Source: Suillus spraguei
Lineage: Eukaryota > Basidiomycota > Agaricomycetes > Boletales > Suillaceae
Reading direction: 5' to 3'
DNA: 64,000 nt
Assembly (NCBI GenBank): GCA_016800925.1
Contig: JABCPU010000004.1
Location: forward strand, 434,001-498,000
Part shown: one piece after another, positions 21,727-32,047 of the stretch
Layout of the letters: each line of letters starts with the position of its first letter
How positions within the stretch are numbered: position 1 is the stretch's first letter
Notes under the pieces: model-generated
What the model saw: the letters and a program-made list of their open reading frames with translations, nothing else
Told to the model about the DNA's origin: nothing
Database searches by the model: none
Translations under genes and position numbers: made by a program

Positions 21727-23680
21727 CTACCGTTCACCATCGTCTGTTTCATAATCGCCATCTTCATCTGATCCTTTCTCTTCTGTTCCTTGTCGTCCCT
21801 GATTGCGTGCCCAACTTGGCCGTCCTTGCTGCATTTCAATACTATTATTGCTCGACCACTTTGTACCTTTGTAGTGGGCGGCTAGGGACATAATGGCTGT
21901 ACGAATTGAGAGACAATATCAGAATATAATACGCAAAACAGGAAGGAGCGCACCATTTTCGTTCCTCCTGTAGAATTCACCCCATGATTTATCTGATCTC
22001 TCGCTATCCGGAAACTACACCATCAAATGCACACGATCAGTTCACCAAATTTAGTATATATAAAACATGATACATACCTTTTCAAGAAAGCCCTCCCACC
22101 GTTCCCGACCTGCCATGTCATTCCAGCATGGAGTGCGTGCAACATACCTGGCTAAGATCCTCCAATCCGCAGGTGTGAACGAACCACCGATGGCTCCCAT
22201 GTCTGCTTCGTCAGTATCTGTCGTGGCAGAGGCATCGTGATTGCCGGACGAGGGAGAAGGGGAGGGTTGCGAGAAAGACGTGCCCCGTTTAGATGCAACC
22301 ACCTTAGTCTTTGGGACACGAGCAGCCGTTTTTGTGCGACGAAGCGTGGATGTTGTCTGACGAATGACTTCAGTTTCTGAGTCCTCAATTATATCGGAAG
22401 GCGTGTGTGGAGAGTCCGAGTTCTCATCGTCATCGTCGTCGTCATCATCTTCCTCATCTTCGTCTTCGTCGCCGTTATCCTCGCCCTGGAAGGAGTACAA
22501 AATCTTGTCTGCGATGTCATGTCTGGCATGCCAGTGAGATGCCCAGGATGGTGCGCTATGATGTGGGGCCTGTACAAGGTCAGTATTGAACACGTGTTCG
22601 AGCACAACATCCCACCTTTTCATTCAACATCGCACATAACTCTTTCTTCGTCAGGCTTGCATCCTGACTCAGCCTCCAACTGATAAAGTTCAAGAAGTAC
22701 GCGCGATCCTCCTCTGTATACCTGTTCCCATTTGTCCCAGCTTCGATTCTTGTTGGGGGCGTAGGGCTTCGTGACGGTGGACGGGGTAAAGTAATATCTG
22801 CTTGAAGCGGCATAAGTTTGGCGGAAAGGTTTGTCGGGAGAAGGGGTGCAGAGAGGGAGTTGAGGGTTGCTCGGGGACGTTTTGGAGGACGGTAGCCTAG
22901 GGAGGGGGTTGTACCGATGGCGGTAGGTGTAGAGCGTTTCGGGGGTCGACTTTGTCGAAGTGGTGGGGAAGGTGAAGGTTGTCTTTTTCGCGAGTCGCGA
23001 TCTCGATTGTTCAGGGGGGAAGCGGACTTGGTCGCAGAGGTAGATGCGCGGTTGGAAGTAAAAGGCTTTTTGACTGCTTTTGATGTTTGGCTTTTTTCAG
23101 CCAGACGAGCGACGAGGACATCGAAGCGGTCGTGGTGGTCGAGATAATAGTCTTTCCAAAGGTTAGCAGCATGATTATTAACCTGACAGAGTGTGATCAA
23201 TGCGTGTGTGCGTTATGATTTATTGGAGATGGCACGCACACCATGTAAGCCTTCCAGAGCCTGTCTGTACGTCTTCCCGGACTGCTTGCAATCAAAAAGA
23301 GCTTGAGCGAGGATAGAATCGTCATTGGGTGACTGGCCAACTGGAATTGTCAGGCGGAGAAAGTCTTGCATGAACTGCTGTGGAACAACAGACGCGAGAT
23401 CAAAACTGGGATTGGGGAACGCGTGCTGAATTGAGTTCCCGTTCGGTGCAGCTAATACATTACTATTTGGCTGGTGTTGTTGAGCTATGTGGTGACCATT
23501 CTGCATGCTCTGATGGTGCTGTTGCCACTGATGATTCTGGTGTTGGTGAGGATATTGGTTCTGGCCCATCGACGGCCAGTTTTGATGGTTAAGGATGCCT
23601 GTCATGCTCTGGTTGTAAAACTGGTCTCGTGGGAGACCAGCGTGGTGAGTAGGCATTTCATTTGGTATTGTGGCGTTCAT
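21727..23680 (-). CDS. Protein with three Myb/SANT-like segments
   Basis: Multi-exon gene. The longest frame reaches further upstream only through a GTG codon, so ATG 23678-23680 (MNATIPNEMPTHHAG) is taken. The N-terminus is Gln/His/Asn-rich. Three helix-turn-helix-like segments follow: NDDSILAQALFDCKQSGKTY to AANLWKDYYLDHHDRFD; YTEEDRAYFLNFISWRL to PSWASHWHARHDIADKIL; and FTPADWRILARYVA to SDKSWGEFYRRNENAI. Between them are basic Ser/Pro-rich linkers and an acidic run of mixed Glu/Asp (about 22430-22475). The second and third segments recall Rap1-type Myb domains of telomere proteins, but the similarity is by pattern only. A nuclear DNA- or chromatin-binding role is likely. Confidence 0.65.
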
Positions 23681-23845
23681 GTAAGACGTGCGCGACAGCG
23701 AGAAGATGAGTTCACCGTTCACCGCGACGACTCACAATTTGAAAGTACTCTAATCCACGTGTCTCCATCACGTGCCAACATCACGTGAGACCATCGCGGA
23801 ACACCTTAAGACTCCAAGTCTACATACTTCCTGGATCCGTCCGTC
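23681..23845. promoter_or_regulatory. Divergent promoter with three evenly spaced CACGTG boxes
   Basis: This 165-bp gap separates the start of the Myb-like gene (-) from that of the MMSDH gene (+). CACGTG occurs at 23756-23761, 23769-23774 and 23782-23787, exactly 13 bp apart each time. CACGTG is the binding site of bHLH factors such as Cbf1 and USF-like proteins in fungi. The arrangement suggests a regulated bidirectional promoter. Confidence 0.55.
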
Positions 23846-26277
23846 ATGTCGATTTCTCGTCTTGCTCGTATTCCTCTCCGCGGTCGCTCCCGCTCTTATG
23901 CTACGACAGCAGGCTTAAATGCCCTCGCACGTCCTAAGGCAGAGAATCTCAGCGTGACTTGGAAGGGCACTAGTGCAACTGGAGGTAACACCAAGAATTT
24001 CATTGGCGGGGCCTTCGTCGACAGTAAGACAACCCAATGGCATGATGTGCTCGATCCTGTATGCCTATGTTCCAAATCAGTGTGTAAGAATAAGTGTTTA
24101 TGATTGTTCGGCAGTCGACCCAGACATTGCTCACACGCGTCCCGGAGACCACCACGGAGGAATTTGATCAGGCAGTCGATGCTGCTAGCCAGGCATTCAA
24201 GTCGTGGAGCAAGCAGAGCGTCATCGCTCGCCAACGTTTTGCTATAGAGTCCGTTTTCGAGTACCCACCGTGACCTTACCAATACCTGACCCACTTGCTC
24301 TGCATTCAGACTTCAGTATCAAATCCGTCAGAATGCAGACGCACTTGCACACAGCATTGTCCTCGAACAGGGAAAAACACTTGCTGGTATATGTACCTTC
24401 TCGGTCCTTTCGATATTATCTCTAATCACTCCCTAGATGCTCACGGCGACGTCCTTCGTGGTCTTCAAGTCGTCGAAACTGCCATTGGTATCACCTCCAA
24501 CATTGTCGGCGAGAAACTGGAAGGTATGCGTGCTGCTTAACTTTCAGTCGTGGTGCTTACTTCATCGTAGTCAGCAAAGACATGGACACAGAAGTCCGCA
24601 AGCTCCCTCTCGGCGTCTGCGCGAGGTCCGTTCTAACGCAACCTGCATATGTAAACCTACGCTTACCTTTTACAGCATCGCGCCTTTTAACTTTCCAGCG
24701 TAAGCTCTTTTTATGCACGTCCCTGACTTACCCCTTACGTCCCTATTCAGAATGATTCCCCTCTGGACAATTCCCCTTGCTACCGTTACTGGCAACACCC
24801 TCATCCTCAAGCCATCCGAGCGGGACCCCGGTGCAGCTATGATCATTGCTGAGCTCTGTGCCCGTGCTGGCCTCCCTGAAGGTGTAGTGAACGTAGTGCA
24901 TGGGACTGTGCCCGTTGTCAATCGAATTTGTGATCATGAGGCAATCAAGGCGGTGAGTTTTGTGGGGGGAGATCGCGCTGGAAGACATATATATGAGAGG
25001 TGAGTGGAACAAGTGAAATGGCGATCTTCGGAACCATGCCGAACAGGAATGGCAGGGCCACGACGAACGGAAAACGTGTACAGGCAAATCTAGGCGCAAA
25101 GAATCATGCAATAATCATGCCCGACGGTAAGATGCCTCCTCTCAATGTGTGCGGCTGAAACTCACGTAATACATAGCAAATAAGAATCTCGCGCTCAACT
25201 CTATTATTGGTGCTGCATTCGGCGGTAGGCGTCCACCCTTTTAATTTGTACATTGCTGATACGACCGTACCTGTACAGCTGCGGGACAGAGGTGTATGGC
25301 AGTTTCAGTGGGTAAGTCGTGCGAATGTGCTGTGTGACATCTACGTTAACGTGCGTCTGTGCATGTGCAGCCGTACTTGTCGGCACAGCACAATCATGGC
25401 TCCCTGAGCTTGTAGAGCGCGCATCAAAGCTGAACGTGAATGGAGGATTTGAAGAGGGTGCAGATCTGTGAGTGTCCTTCCACTATTCTCTGGACCTTTG
25501 TAACTCTGACCTGCACTGTATATAGAGGACCCCTCATCTCTCCTGCCTCCAAAGCTCGCGTCACAGGCCTAATTGCATCCTGTGCAGACGAAGGAGGGCA
25601 AATACATCTCGACGGGAGGAATGTTCAAGTTCCTGGGTACCCCGCTGGTAACTTTGTGGGTCCAACAGTTCTGGAGGGAACAGTGGGGATGCGGTGCTAC
25701 CGGTGTGTATTGAAATCTCACGCATAACTGGCCACAATTTGATACTCACCATATTCAGCGAGGAAATATTCGGCCCGGTGCTTACCGTGATCACTTCAGA
25801 CACACTGGATGATGCGCTCGACATTATCAATGAGAATAAGTACGGCAACGGTGCTGTTATTTTTACGCAGTCGGGCGCGACAGCAAGGAAATTCGAATCG
25901 GGAGTTAATGTGGGGCAGGTAAGTTCTATGATTCCATGCGCTGTGCTGTTGGGGCTTTGGGGCACTGGTTTAAAATGAGAGGAACTTGAACCGATGCTAA
26001 TGCAATCTCATCTCGTGCCTCTACAGGTTGGCATCAACGTTCCTATTCCCGTTCCTTTACCCATGTTTGCGTGGAGCGGTAACAAGGGCAGTGTGCTTGG
26101 CGATATTGGATTCTATGGGAAGAGTGGAATTAACTTCTACACGCAAAACAAGGTAAGCCTAATCGAGCCCTCTGTGTTTGAACTTAGGCTTCATCGGTAC
26201 AGACCACGACGAGTCTCTGGCGCCAAGAAGATGCCATTGGCAACAAGGCGTCGGTAGATATGCCTACACACAACTGA
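23846..26277 (+). CDS. Methylmalonate-semialdehyde dehydrogenase, mitochondrial
   Basis: CoA-acylating aldehyde dehydrogenase (ALDH6 family) that converts methylmalonate semialdehyde to propionyl-CoA, or malonate semialdehyde to acetyl-CoA, in valine and beta-alanine breakdown. About a dozen exons. The N-terminus ([20 protein letters not shown]) is an Arg/Ser-rich mitochondrial presequence. Key blocks are [69 protein letters not shown], the catalytic Cys in [22 protein letters not shown], and the C-terminal [21 protein letters not shown]. Several joins were checked, among them that at FAIELQYQ, the one before [11 protein letters not shown], and the last intron before TTTSLW. Expected length is about 530 residues and no frame break was found. 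Confidence 0.92.
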
Positions 26278-26637
26278 GCATGCGAGCCATGGTCATAGTA
26301 TGTGTTGTCCTGACCTTTTTAAAGAGAGTGAAGACGAAGGAAAAGGATCACTAACTTGTCTATTATGTACTTATCACACGATATTTCCGTCATTAACCAT
26401 TTGTATATCTCACACCTTCATGCATGCAAATTGCTTTGTCGTCAGTTAACTTCATCTGATCCAAGTTCTCAAACACAGAAGGTATAAATATTTTCCGAGA
26501 ATCAGCGTTATTAACAGTATGCACTCATCGGAGCAAATTCTCCTAAGCTTTCAGTGTCTACGTTCACGTGATACCTATCAACTTTTGAACCCGGACGGTC
26601 GTGAATTCATAACACCTGAAGCTCCAATTGAGCACAT
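26278..26637. other. Intergenic, tandem orientation
   Basis: This holds the 3' flank of MMSDH and the promoter of the next plus-strand gene. A CACGTG box occurs near 26565. No other gene is seen. Confidence 0.4.
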
Positions 26638-27559
26638 ATGCCCTCACCACCGATCCAAGTCTTCCTCACGACGATCGCATCACAGGTCGTCGTACGGAAG
26701 CGCCAAGGTTCGTGTGTAGACGCTCAACGTGGTGCATCTACCATCGTATGAACCAGAATATATTCTTCGCATCCTCCAAACCAAGAAGATCCCATATACC
26801 TCGTATGATCTGGCCTCTGATGATGACGCCAAACGTCTGTGGAGGCGCAAGGCCCCGCCTGGTACGTCTCGATCTCATCCTGTACTGATACTACGTTCAC
26901 ATTGTCTTTCGGGCGATTCGGCAGATAAGCAACAGCTTCCAGGTATACTCGTAGGTGGCAGATTTATTGGGGTATGCCTTTATCCGTGTCTTCCGAATAC
27001 ATACGTACAGTACTCATGGCAGCTCCACTGAACAGGACTTCGACGCCTTGTAAACCTTCTTTGCTACCCTGTGTCTCAACCCTGATTTACCCCATATAGC
27101 GAAGAAGCTGTTGAAACCGAAGGACTGGCTAGCTTCTTGCGGCTAAATGAAAGCTGGGACATCGCCATCGACGAAGACCGTCCGGCGCCCGAGGTCAAAC
27201 CCGTTGGTGTGCCTGGTGCGGTCCCCATCGCGCAAATGACGCCCGAACACCACAAGCCCAGATTCTTTCCCCGTGACCCAGATACCCCACTGAAGCCAGT
27301 AAACAAGCACGAGGGGAACTTTGATGTGAGCACAGAGCTGGAGGGATACGGGTTGCAGGGTGTAAGGGTAACCGACGACGATTTGAGGTTGTTGGTTGAA
27401 GAGCTTGGGCTCGAGGGAGATGATGCAGAGGATATGGTCAAGAGCTTGGGTGGGAGTGGAAAGGATGATTCTAAGAAGGGTGGTGAGGGTGATGAGAAGG
27501 CAAAGGTGAAGGAAGCGATGACAAGCAAAGACACTAAGAACGCGAGCGTGACAAAGTAA
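26638..27559 (+). CDS. SH3BGR/thioredoxin-fold glutaredoxin-like protein
   Basis: Starts MPSPPIQVFLTTIASQVVVR at ATG 26638. A first intron ends at ACCAG near 26757 and the protein continues QEYILRILQTKKIPYTSYDL, then LWRRKAPPDKQQLPGILVGG and RFIGDFDAFEEAVE. This is the SH3-binding Glu-rich (SH3BGR) family fold, a glutaredoxin-like domain of about 95 residues. The usual active-site Cys pair is absent, as in that family. The C-terminal half is hydrophilic, with DDDLRLLVEELGLEGDDAED and a Lys/Glu/Ser-rich tail to the stop at 27557-27559. The role is unknown; a protein-interaction module is likely. Confidence 0.75.
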
Positions 27560-27751
27560 GACAACATATGATTTTTAGGGTTTAATGTATTATATCTGCT
27601 TGATTTATATACCAGCCATGGAAGTGGAACGAAAATATTAGTGTCTGGAGTCAAGTCTCGAATGTGTAGAACTCTGCCAGCCGGATGTGGTTAGGTTACT
27701 TAGACATGTTTTTCCTGAATGTGGAATGATAAGCATCTAACGTCGGGCTCC

Positions 27752-28914
27752 TTACAGCTTGCTCATTGGCATGTTGACAAGAAAGCCACCATCGAGTGCA
27801 ATGGTCGCACCATTCACGTACGCGCCAGCCCTGCTAGCCAAGAACAGCGTGGTCCCCGCAATGTCCTCGGGCGTGCCAAAGCGATTCGTCGAGACCTGGT
27901 TAATAATGATGTTTCCCGCAGCTTCAAAAAATTGGGCCGTCACTGTCAGATTCAGGTTAATGAAACGCAAAAAAAACGGAAATGAACTGTGATGAGCTTA
28001 CTCTTGCTTTCGAACGCGCCTGCAACAAAGTTACTAATTCATTTGGAAGTGAATGAAAGAACGAACTCACCACAAGCTATGGTATTGCTGAGTATGCCCT
28101 CGGGCCCAAGACGGCCGGCGAGGTGGCGACTGAGGTGATGGAGACCAGCTTTGGCAGCAGCATAGGCATACGTATCATGATCGGGCACACCAATGCCTTC
28201 GACCGAGCCAATCTGAAGAGAGAAGCCCATCAATAGAAAGATCTCTCCAAAGATTCACTTACGTTGATGATACGTGTCGGATCATTATATACAGCCCCTG
28301 TCTTACCACCTTGCGCTGCCCCCGCGCGTAACAATGGCAACAACTTTTGCATCAGAGTGAACACACGTTGCAAATTCAGCGTGAGGACCTTTGAAAAACC
28401 CTCATCCTTTGTTGTATGATATTCAGCGAGGCAAAGCGAAGCCGACAGTAATTGACGTACAGGGTATTCGTCGATAGATTCTGCCCATGTTGTCCCCGCG
28501 TTATTAATGAGGACATTAAGAACGGTTTCTCGCGCGGTGAGTTCCTGCACGAACCGCTCCACTTCAGAAAATTTGGACATGTCAGCAGGGATCGCGGTGC
28601 ATGAACCTGGACCATGGCTTCCAAGTTCTTCTGCAGTGGCCTGACATTCCTTCGCAGAACGGGCCGAGATATAGACCTGTCTCAGCGTAGTTCGGAGGTC
28701 AGGCTTGTTCCATGTGTCAAGGTGTTGTAGTATCACACCTTAGCACCGTTCCTCACAAATGCGGAAGCAATCTACGACAAAGAACTAAGCGTTTACCACC
28801 ATCAACGGTCAGATGTTTGGGACACACCATTTTCCCAATCCCACGAGAACCTCCTGTCACGAGAACTACTTTCCCGACAACTGCGAAGAGATTTTCGACC
28901 TGCAACGCGCTCAT
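27752..28914 (-). CDS. Short-chain dehydrogenase/reductase
   Basis: NAD(P)-dependent oxidoreductase of the classical SDR family, nearest in pattern to RhlG-type 3-oxoacyl reductases. The start at ATG 28912-28914 gives MSALQVENLFAVVGKVVLVT, then the cofactor motif TGGSRGIG, the INNAG motif, the IGSVEGIGVPDHDTYAYAAAK catalytic region (Tyr-x3-Lys) and a C-terminal RFGTPEDIAGTTLFLASRAG block ending NMPMSKL-stop. Five or so short introns are present. One removes the in-frame stretch after DEYP (about 28410-28470), so the reading DEYP-DEGFSKVLTLNL is preferred over the read-through frame. Substrate cannot be told from sequence. It lies convergent to the SH3BGR-like gene, with under 200 bp between stops. 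Confidence 0.85.
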
Positions 28915-29286
28915 TTTAACGGAGCGGCTTGTGCTCAGAGTGCGTGGGGATCCGTAAAATGAAAAGAGTAACACGTCCTTCCACCTGCATTCTTTGTTTG
29001 TTAGTTGATACTAATATGTAGTAGTAACTTTTCAGGGAAGATGAAGAGGTGCCGAGACATGTGGAGCGTGTGGTTTCGCGGACTTCAAATTGCTCTTGTA
29101 TATCGTGAAGCTAAGTCAGTAAACACAAAAAGAATTCATTAACCTGACACAGCAGTATTGAGCGCTGAGCACTGGAATGATAGGCCGAGATTGTATGCTG
29201 GCGACAGAACTATGAATACAATTGTATGGGAGTGTGGCAATGAAACATGTCTGTGGAGAACAATTACACAGGCCAAGAATAAACAA
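28915..29286. other. Intergenic between SDR and seipin
   Basis: Both neighbours are on the minus strand. The region holds the SDR promoter and the seipin 3' flank, with no supported frame. Confidence 0.4.
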
Positions 29287-30539
29287 CTAAGGTTCAGAAT
29301 CGTAGAATACATCCGAGGCTCTTGAGCGACGCCGCCGCAATGGTTGATCAGAGAACGTAACCGCAGGAGGTACATCAATCGGGACATCCTCTGTTTTATG
29401 TTCCTGTAATACCGTTCAGTAAACAATTGTTTAATTGATAAAGCTTGGCAATAGACGAACGCTTTGCGAAGCATTTTCATCCCTCGGGGATAACTTTCTC
29501 CTTTGCCGCCTCTTGCGGTATATGCGCTCTTTAGCGATTTCTTCGGTCAGCTCATCAGATCCGTCTTCATCACTTGAGAAGCGCCACTGAATTGCGGGAA
29601 GTATGCATGCCGCAAGCACAAGAAGAGATATCACGAGAAAAGTGATAGATGATGCAATAGCAAAAGTAACTGGGAAGCGTGTCACAAGCCCCCTATGCGG
29701 TAGCGGGTTGTAAGGTTCGGGAGAATGCAGACGGTAATAGATGTGCTTACCGAATTCCGCGGCGCTTGACGGTCCCTCTCAGAAATGCAGAAAAAACACT
29801 CAGCTCTCGCCCCTCGCCATTACCAAGGGCCTTCCATCCATCCCTGCGCCCCAATTCTACCCTGGCAATGACGCGAGATGCGCCGGGTACGTGCGACTCA
29901 AGGAAGAGAATGTCAAGGCTGACTAATTTAGGCGACGACCATATTCGGCTTTTTGAAGGTGGTAGAACTATAGCCTGGGGTGCGTGAGCATCTTCTCTGT
30001 GGATATACCGTTTACGACCTACCGGTTTCCTAACGGATGCCAAAGTTCTATTAGAAGGCGTCGAAAGCGTCAAAGTAGTCATGAAATTCCCGAGGGCAAA
30101 ATTCGCCTCTGATGCTGGTATAATGAGGTGCATGGAGATATCATAAGGTTGACTAGCTGCCAGAGATGGCAACGATATCTCAGCATACGGAGAAGTACCA
30201 TCGCTATAGCGAAAGGAATAATATGAGCGAAGCCGAATAGCTGAAAGGGAAGACATCTCACCCATATTGCAGATACAGAGGGTACTCCCACCCTACCGCA
30301 ACATTCTTCCAAACGTACCAGCCAGAAAAAAGGGAGAAGAGTATGATAACTGGAATTAGTGCAAGACATACAAATAATGGAATCAACTGAGGTGCTATTG
30401 GGCGAAAGAGGTTCATGGTAAATCGAATGGTACTGGGTATAGCATTTCGGAGCCAAGAATACTCTTCGTGCTCCCCTTCATAAGAGAAGGGCTTGGAGTC
30501 CCCAGGCTCGACCTTGGCAGTTGGTGTCGATGAAGCCAT
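29287..30539 (-). CDS. Seipin family protein
   Basis: Homologue of seipin (BSCL2/Sei1), the ER protein that organises lipid-droplet assembly at ER-droplet contacts. The frame reaches upstream only via GTG, so ATG 30537-30539 (MASSTPTAKVEPGDSKPF) is chosen. An N-terminal membrane helix (IPLFVCLALIPVIILFSLFSG) precedes the luminal beta-sandwich core (YAEISLPSLAASQPYDISMH, then SKPKLVS-like and LDILFLESHVPGASRV strands). A second helix follows (FPVTFAIASSITFLVISLLV), then a cytosolic basic and acidic tail ending DVFYDSEP-stop. The two-helix, luminal-core layout is diagnostic. Three or four short introns are present; the final GTTCGT to TTACAG intron was checked. Confidence 0.85.
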
Positions 30540-30899
30540 GCCCACGTTGAACACAACAAGCCTTGAAGTTTGACCTGATCAATGGGGATGTTAACACGTG
30601 ACTACACGTAATGTGTAACGACGGCGCTGCGAACTTCTATATGCAGGTAATTGGCTTGCACATGTATTTCTGCAAAATATTGCTACAGTTGTCAATGGAT
30701 GTCAAAACTGTAACGGGACTTGTTTCTACTGTGTTGTTCACGTGATTATACAACTGCGGTCCGGGTACCTTCCGTACTACAGCGCTCTGCGAGGTAACCA
30801 GCAACGGACTGACAGGGACTCTCTTTTTCTACCGTTGTACGCTTATGCCCGTGAACCAGATAGACTACACTGATTGATTCTTCTGATCATTCAAACTAG
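30540..30899. promoter_or_regulatory. Divergent promoter region with CACGTG boxes
   Basis: This 360-bp gap separates seipin (-) and the following plus-strand gene. It contains CACGTG at 30595-30600 and 30739-30744. No open frame is supported. Confidence 0.35.
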
Positions 30900-31538
30900 A
30901 TGGTACCCGATATCCAGACCCTATTGGGCGCCAACCCATCCGCTGATTCCATCACTGTGTTTCTGAAAGATCTGGTTCGACACTCCAACACGAGCTTGAC
31001 AGCTCCCGAAGTGAAATCATATTCAGATGCAGTCTACTTCAACTACTATTCCCTAGGGATAAGCCTCCTCTTCATCCCTCAAAAAGGGTACAAACCCACT
31101 GGGGGGCTGAAGCTCGAGGACCTTCAAGTCGATTCACTAGTGCTTGACAGCATTAACATATACAACGCCCCAAAGCCTAAGGCAACCCCCACAAAATCAA
31201 CTACATCCAATCGAACGGCGGAGCTCGCCTTTTCCACCTATTCCTTGTCAAAGTGGAACCTGTCGCTCTCACCTGAGGCTTCAGCATGTAACGAGTCCTC
31301 GATCGAGATTTCCCTCACAACAAATGGTAAAGATTTCGTCAGTTGCCTTGGAGAACCTGATCGGAAAGGCGGCGGTGCTGGGCCTTCATCTGGATCCATT
31401 GGCATTTGGTGTGAGTGGTCGAAGCGCGGAATTATGGTTGAGTTTGGAGGGGATGAAGCCAGCGGACCACAAGCCTGGGAACGTGGCAAAGATGCCATAT
31501 GGAGAGTCATCACTGTATTTCCCCCAAAGCAGGACTAG
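30900..31538 (+). CDS. Conserved single-exon hypothetical protein
   Basis: An intronless 212-residue protein starts MVPDIQTLLGANPSADSITV and ends ERGKDAIWRVITVFPPKQD-stop. An uninterrupted frame of this length is unusual in this intron-rich window and supports a real gene. No signal peptide or membrane helix is seen. The segment SYSDAVYFNYYSLGISLLFI followed by a GGLKLEDLQVDSLVLDSINI strand pair suggests a compact alpha/beta domain. The middle is Ser/Thr/Pro-rich. I do not recognise a characterised family. It is probably widespread in basidiomycetes, which is a guess from its regular, well-folded look. Confidence 0.65.
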   Translation: MVPDIQTLLGANPSADSITVFLKDLVRHSNTSLTAPEVKSYSDAVYFNYYSLGISLLFIPQKGYKPTGGLKLEDLQVDSLVLDSINIYNAPKPKATPTKSTTSNRTAELAFSTYSLSKWNLSLSPEASACNESSIEISLTTNGKDFVSCLGEPDRKGGGAGPSSGSIGIWCEWSKRGIMVEFGGDEASGPQAWERGKDAIWRVITVFPPKQD

Positions 31539-31614
31539 ACCGAAAGGTAACATCTTATACTACTGAGTCTGCTTTTTGCTGACCCAAAACCATGGAAAGA
31601 CCATCCTTTCTGTG

Positions 31615-32047
31615 TCACAGCATGCTTGTCAAAAGAAAGTTGTTGCTGACGCATGCAGATCTGTATGATAGTGTGCTGCGTCCTTTCTCCCTCTCTTTCT
31701 CGAGTGGGTTGTACACAACCTTCAGATAATTATCTATCGTCTGTCGAGTAAGCTCTTTGGTTCTTTCATCCTCAACGCGCAAACTCTCCCCGCCAATTGC
31801 TCTTTTCCCAAGCATGACGCTTTGAAATTGGCCTGCAAGATCGCTGAAACTTGCACAGTAGCAATAAGCGAGTCACGTCGCCGGTATTCAGAATAGGCGC
31901 ACCAAGACCTAGGTCCTGCGGGAAACTTATATTGCATCCTCAGTCATTAGTTCTCTGGATCGGCATTCAATCATCATAAGGCTATGGGCGGACACTAAAT
32001 GAGACGAACGCGACGACCAGAGCAAGTGAGAAGAAGCAAAGAGCCAT
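31615..32047 (-). CDS. Possible small secreted protein, uncertain splicing
   Basis: ATG at 32045-32047 opens a hydrophobic leader, MALCFFSLALVVAFVSFS, which looks like a signal peptide. An intron GTCCGCC to TTCCCGCAG would join it to DLGLGAPILNTGD. The downstream part is ambiguous: one frame runs GKRAIGGESLRVEDERTKEL and ends at 31615, another ends sooner at 31734. No family is recognised. The leader and splice signals make a gene plausible but do not settle its structure. Confidence 0.25.

Noticed and set aside
23681..23722. Longer start for the Myb-like protein (NGELIFSLSRTSY extension)
   Set aside because: The extension begins at GTG, and the first ATG is at 23678-23680. Similar non-ATG extensions were dropped for the WW protein, seipin and RAV1.
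28410..28470. In-frame insertion in the SDR after DEYP
   Set aside because: GTACGT to AACAAAG splice signals remove it and give the expected family spacing, so it is an intron.
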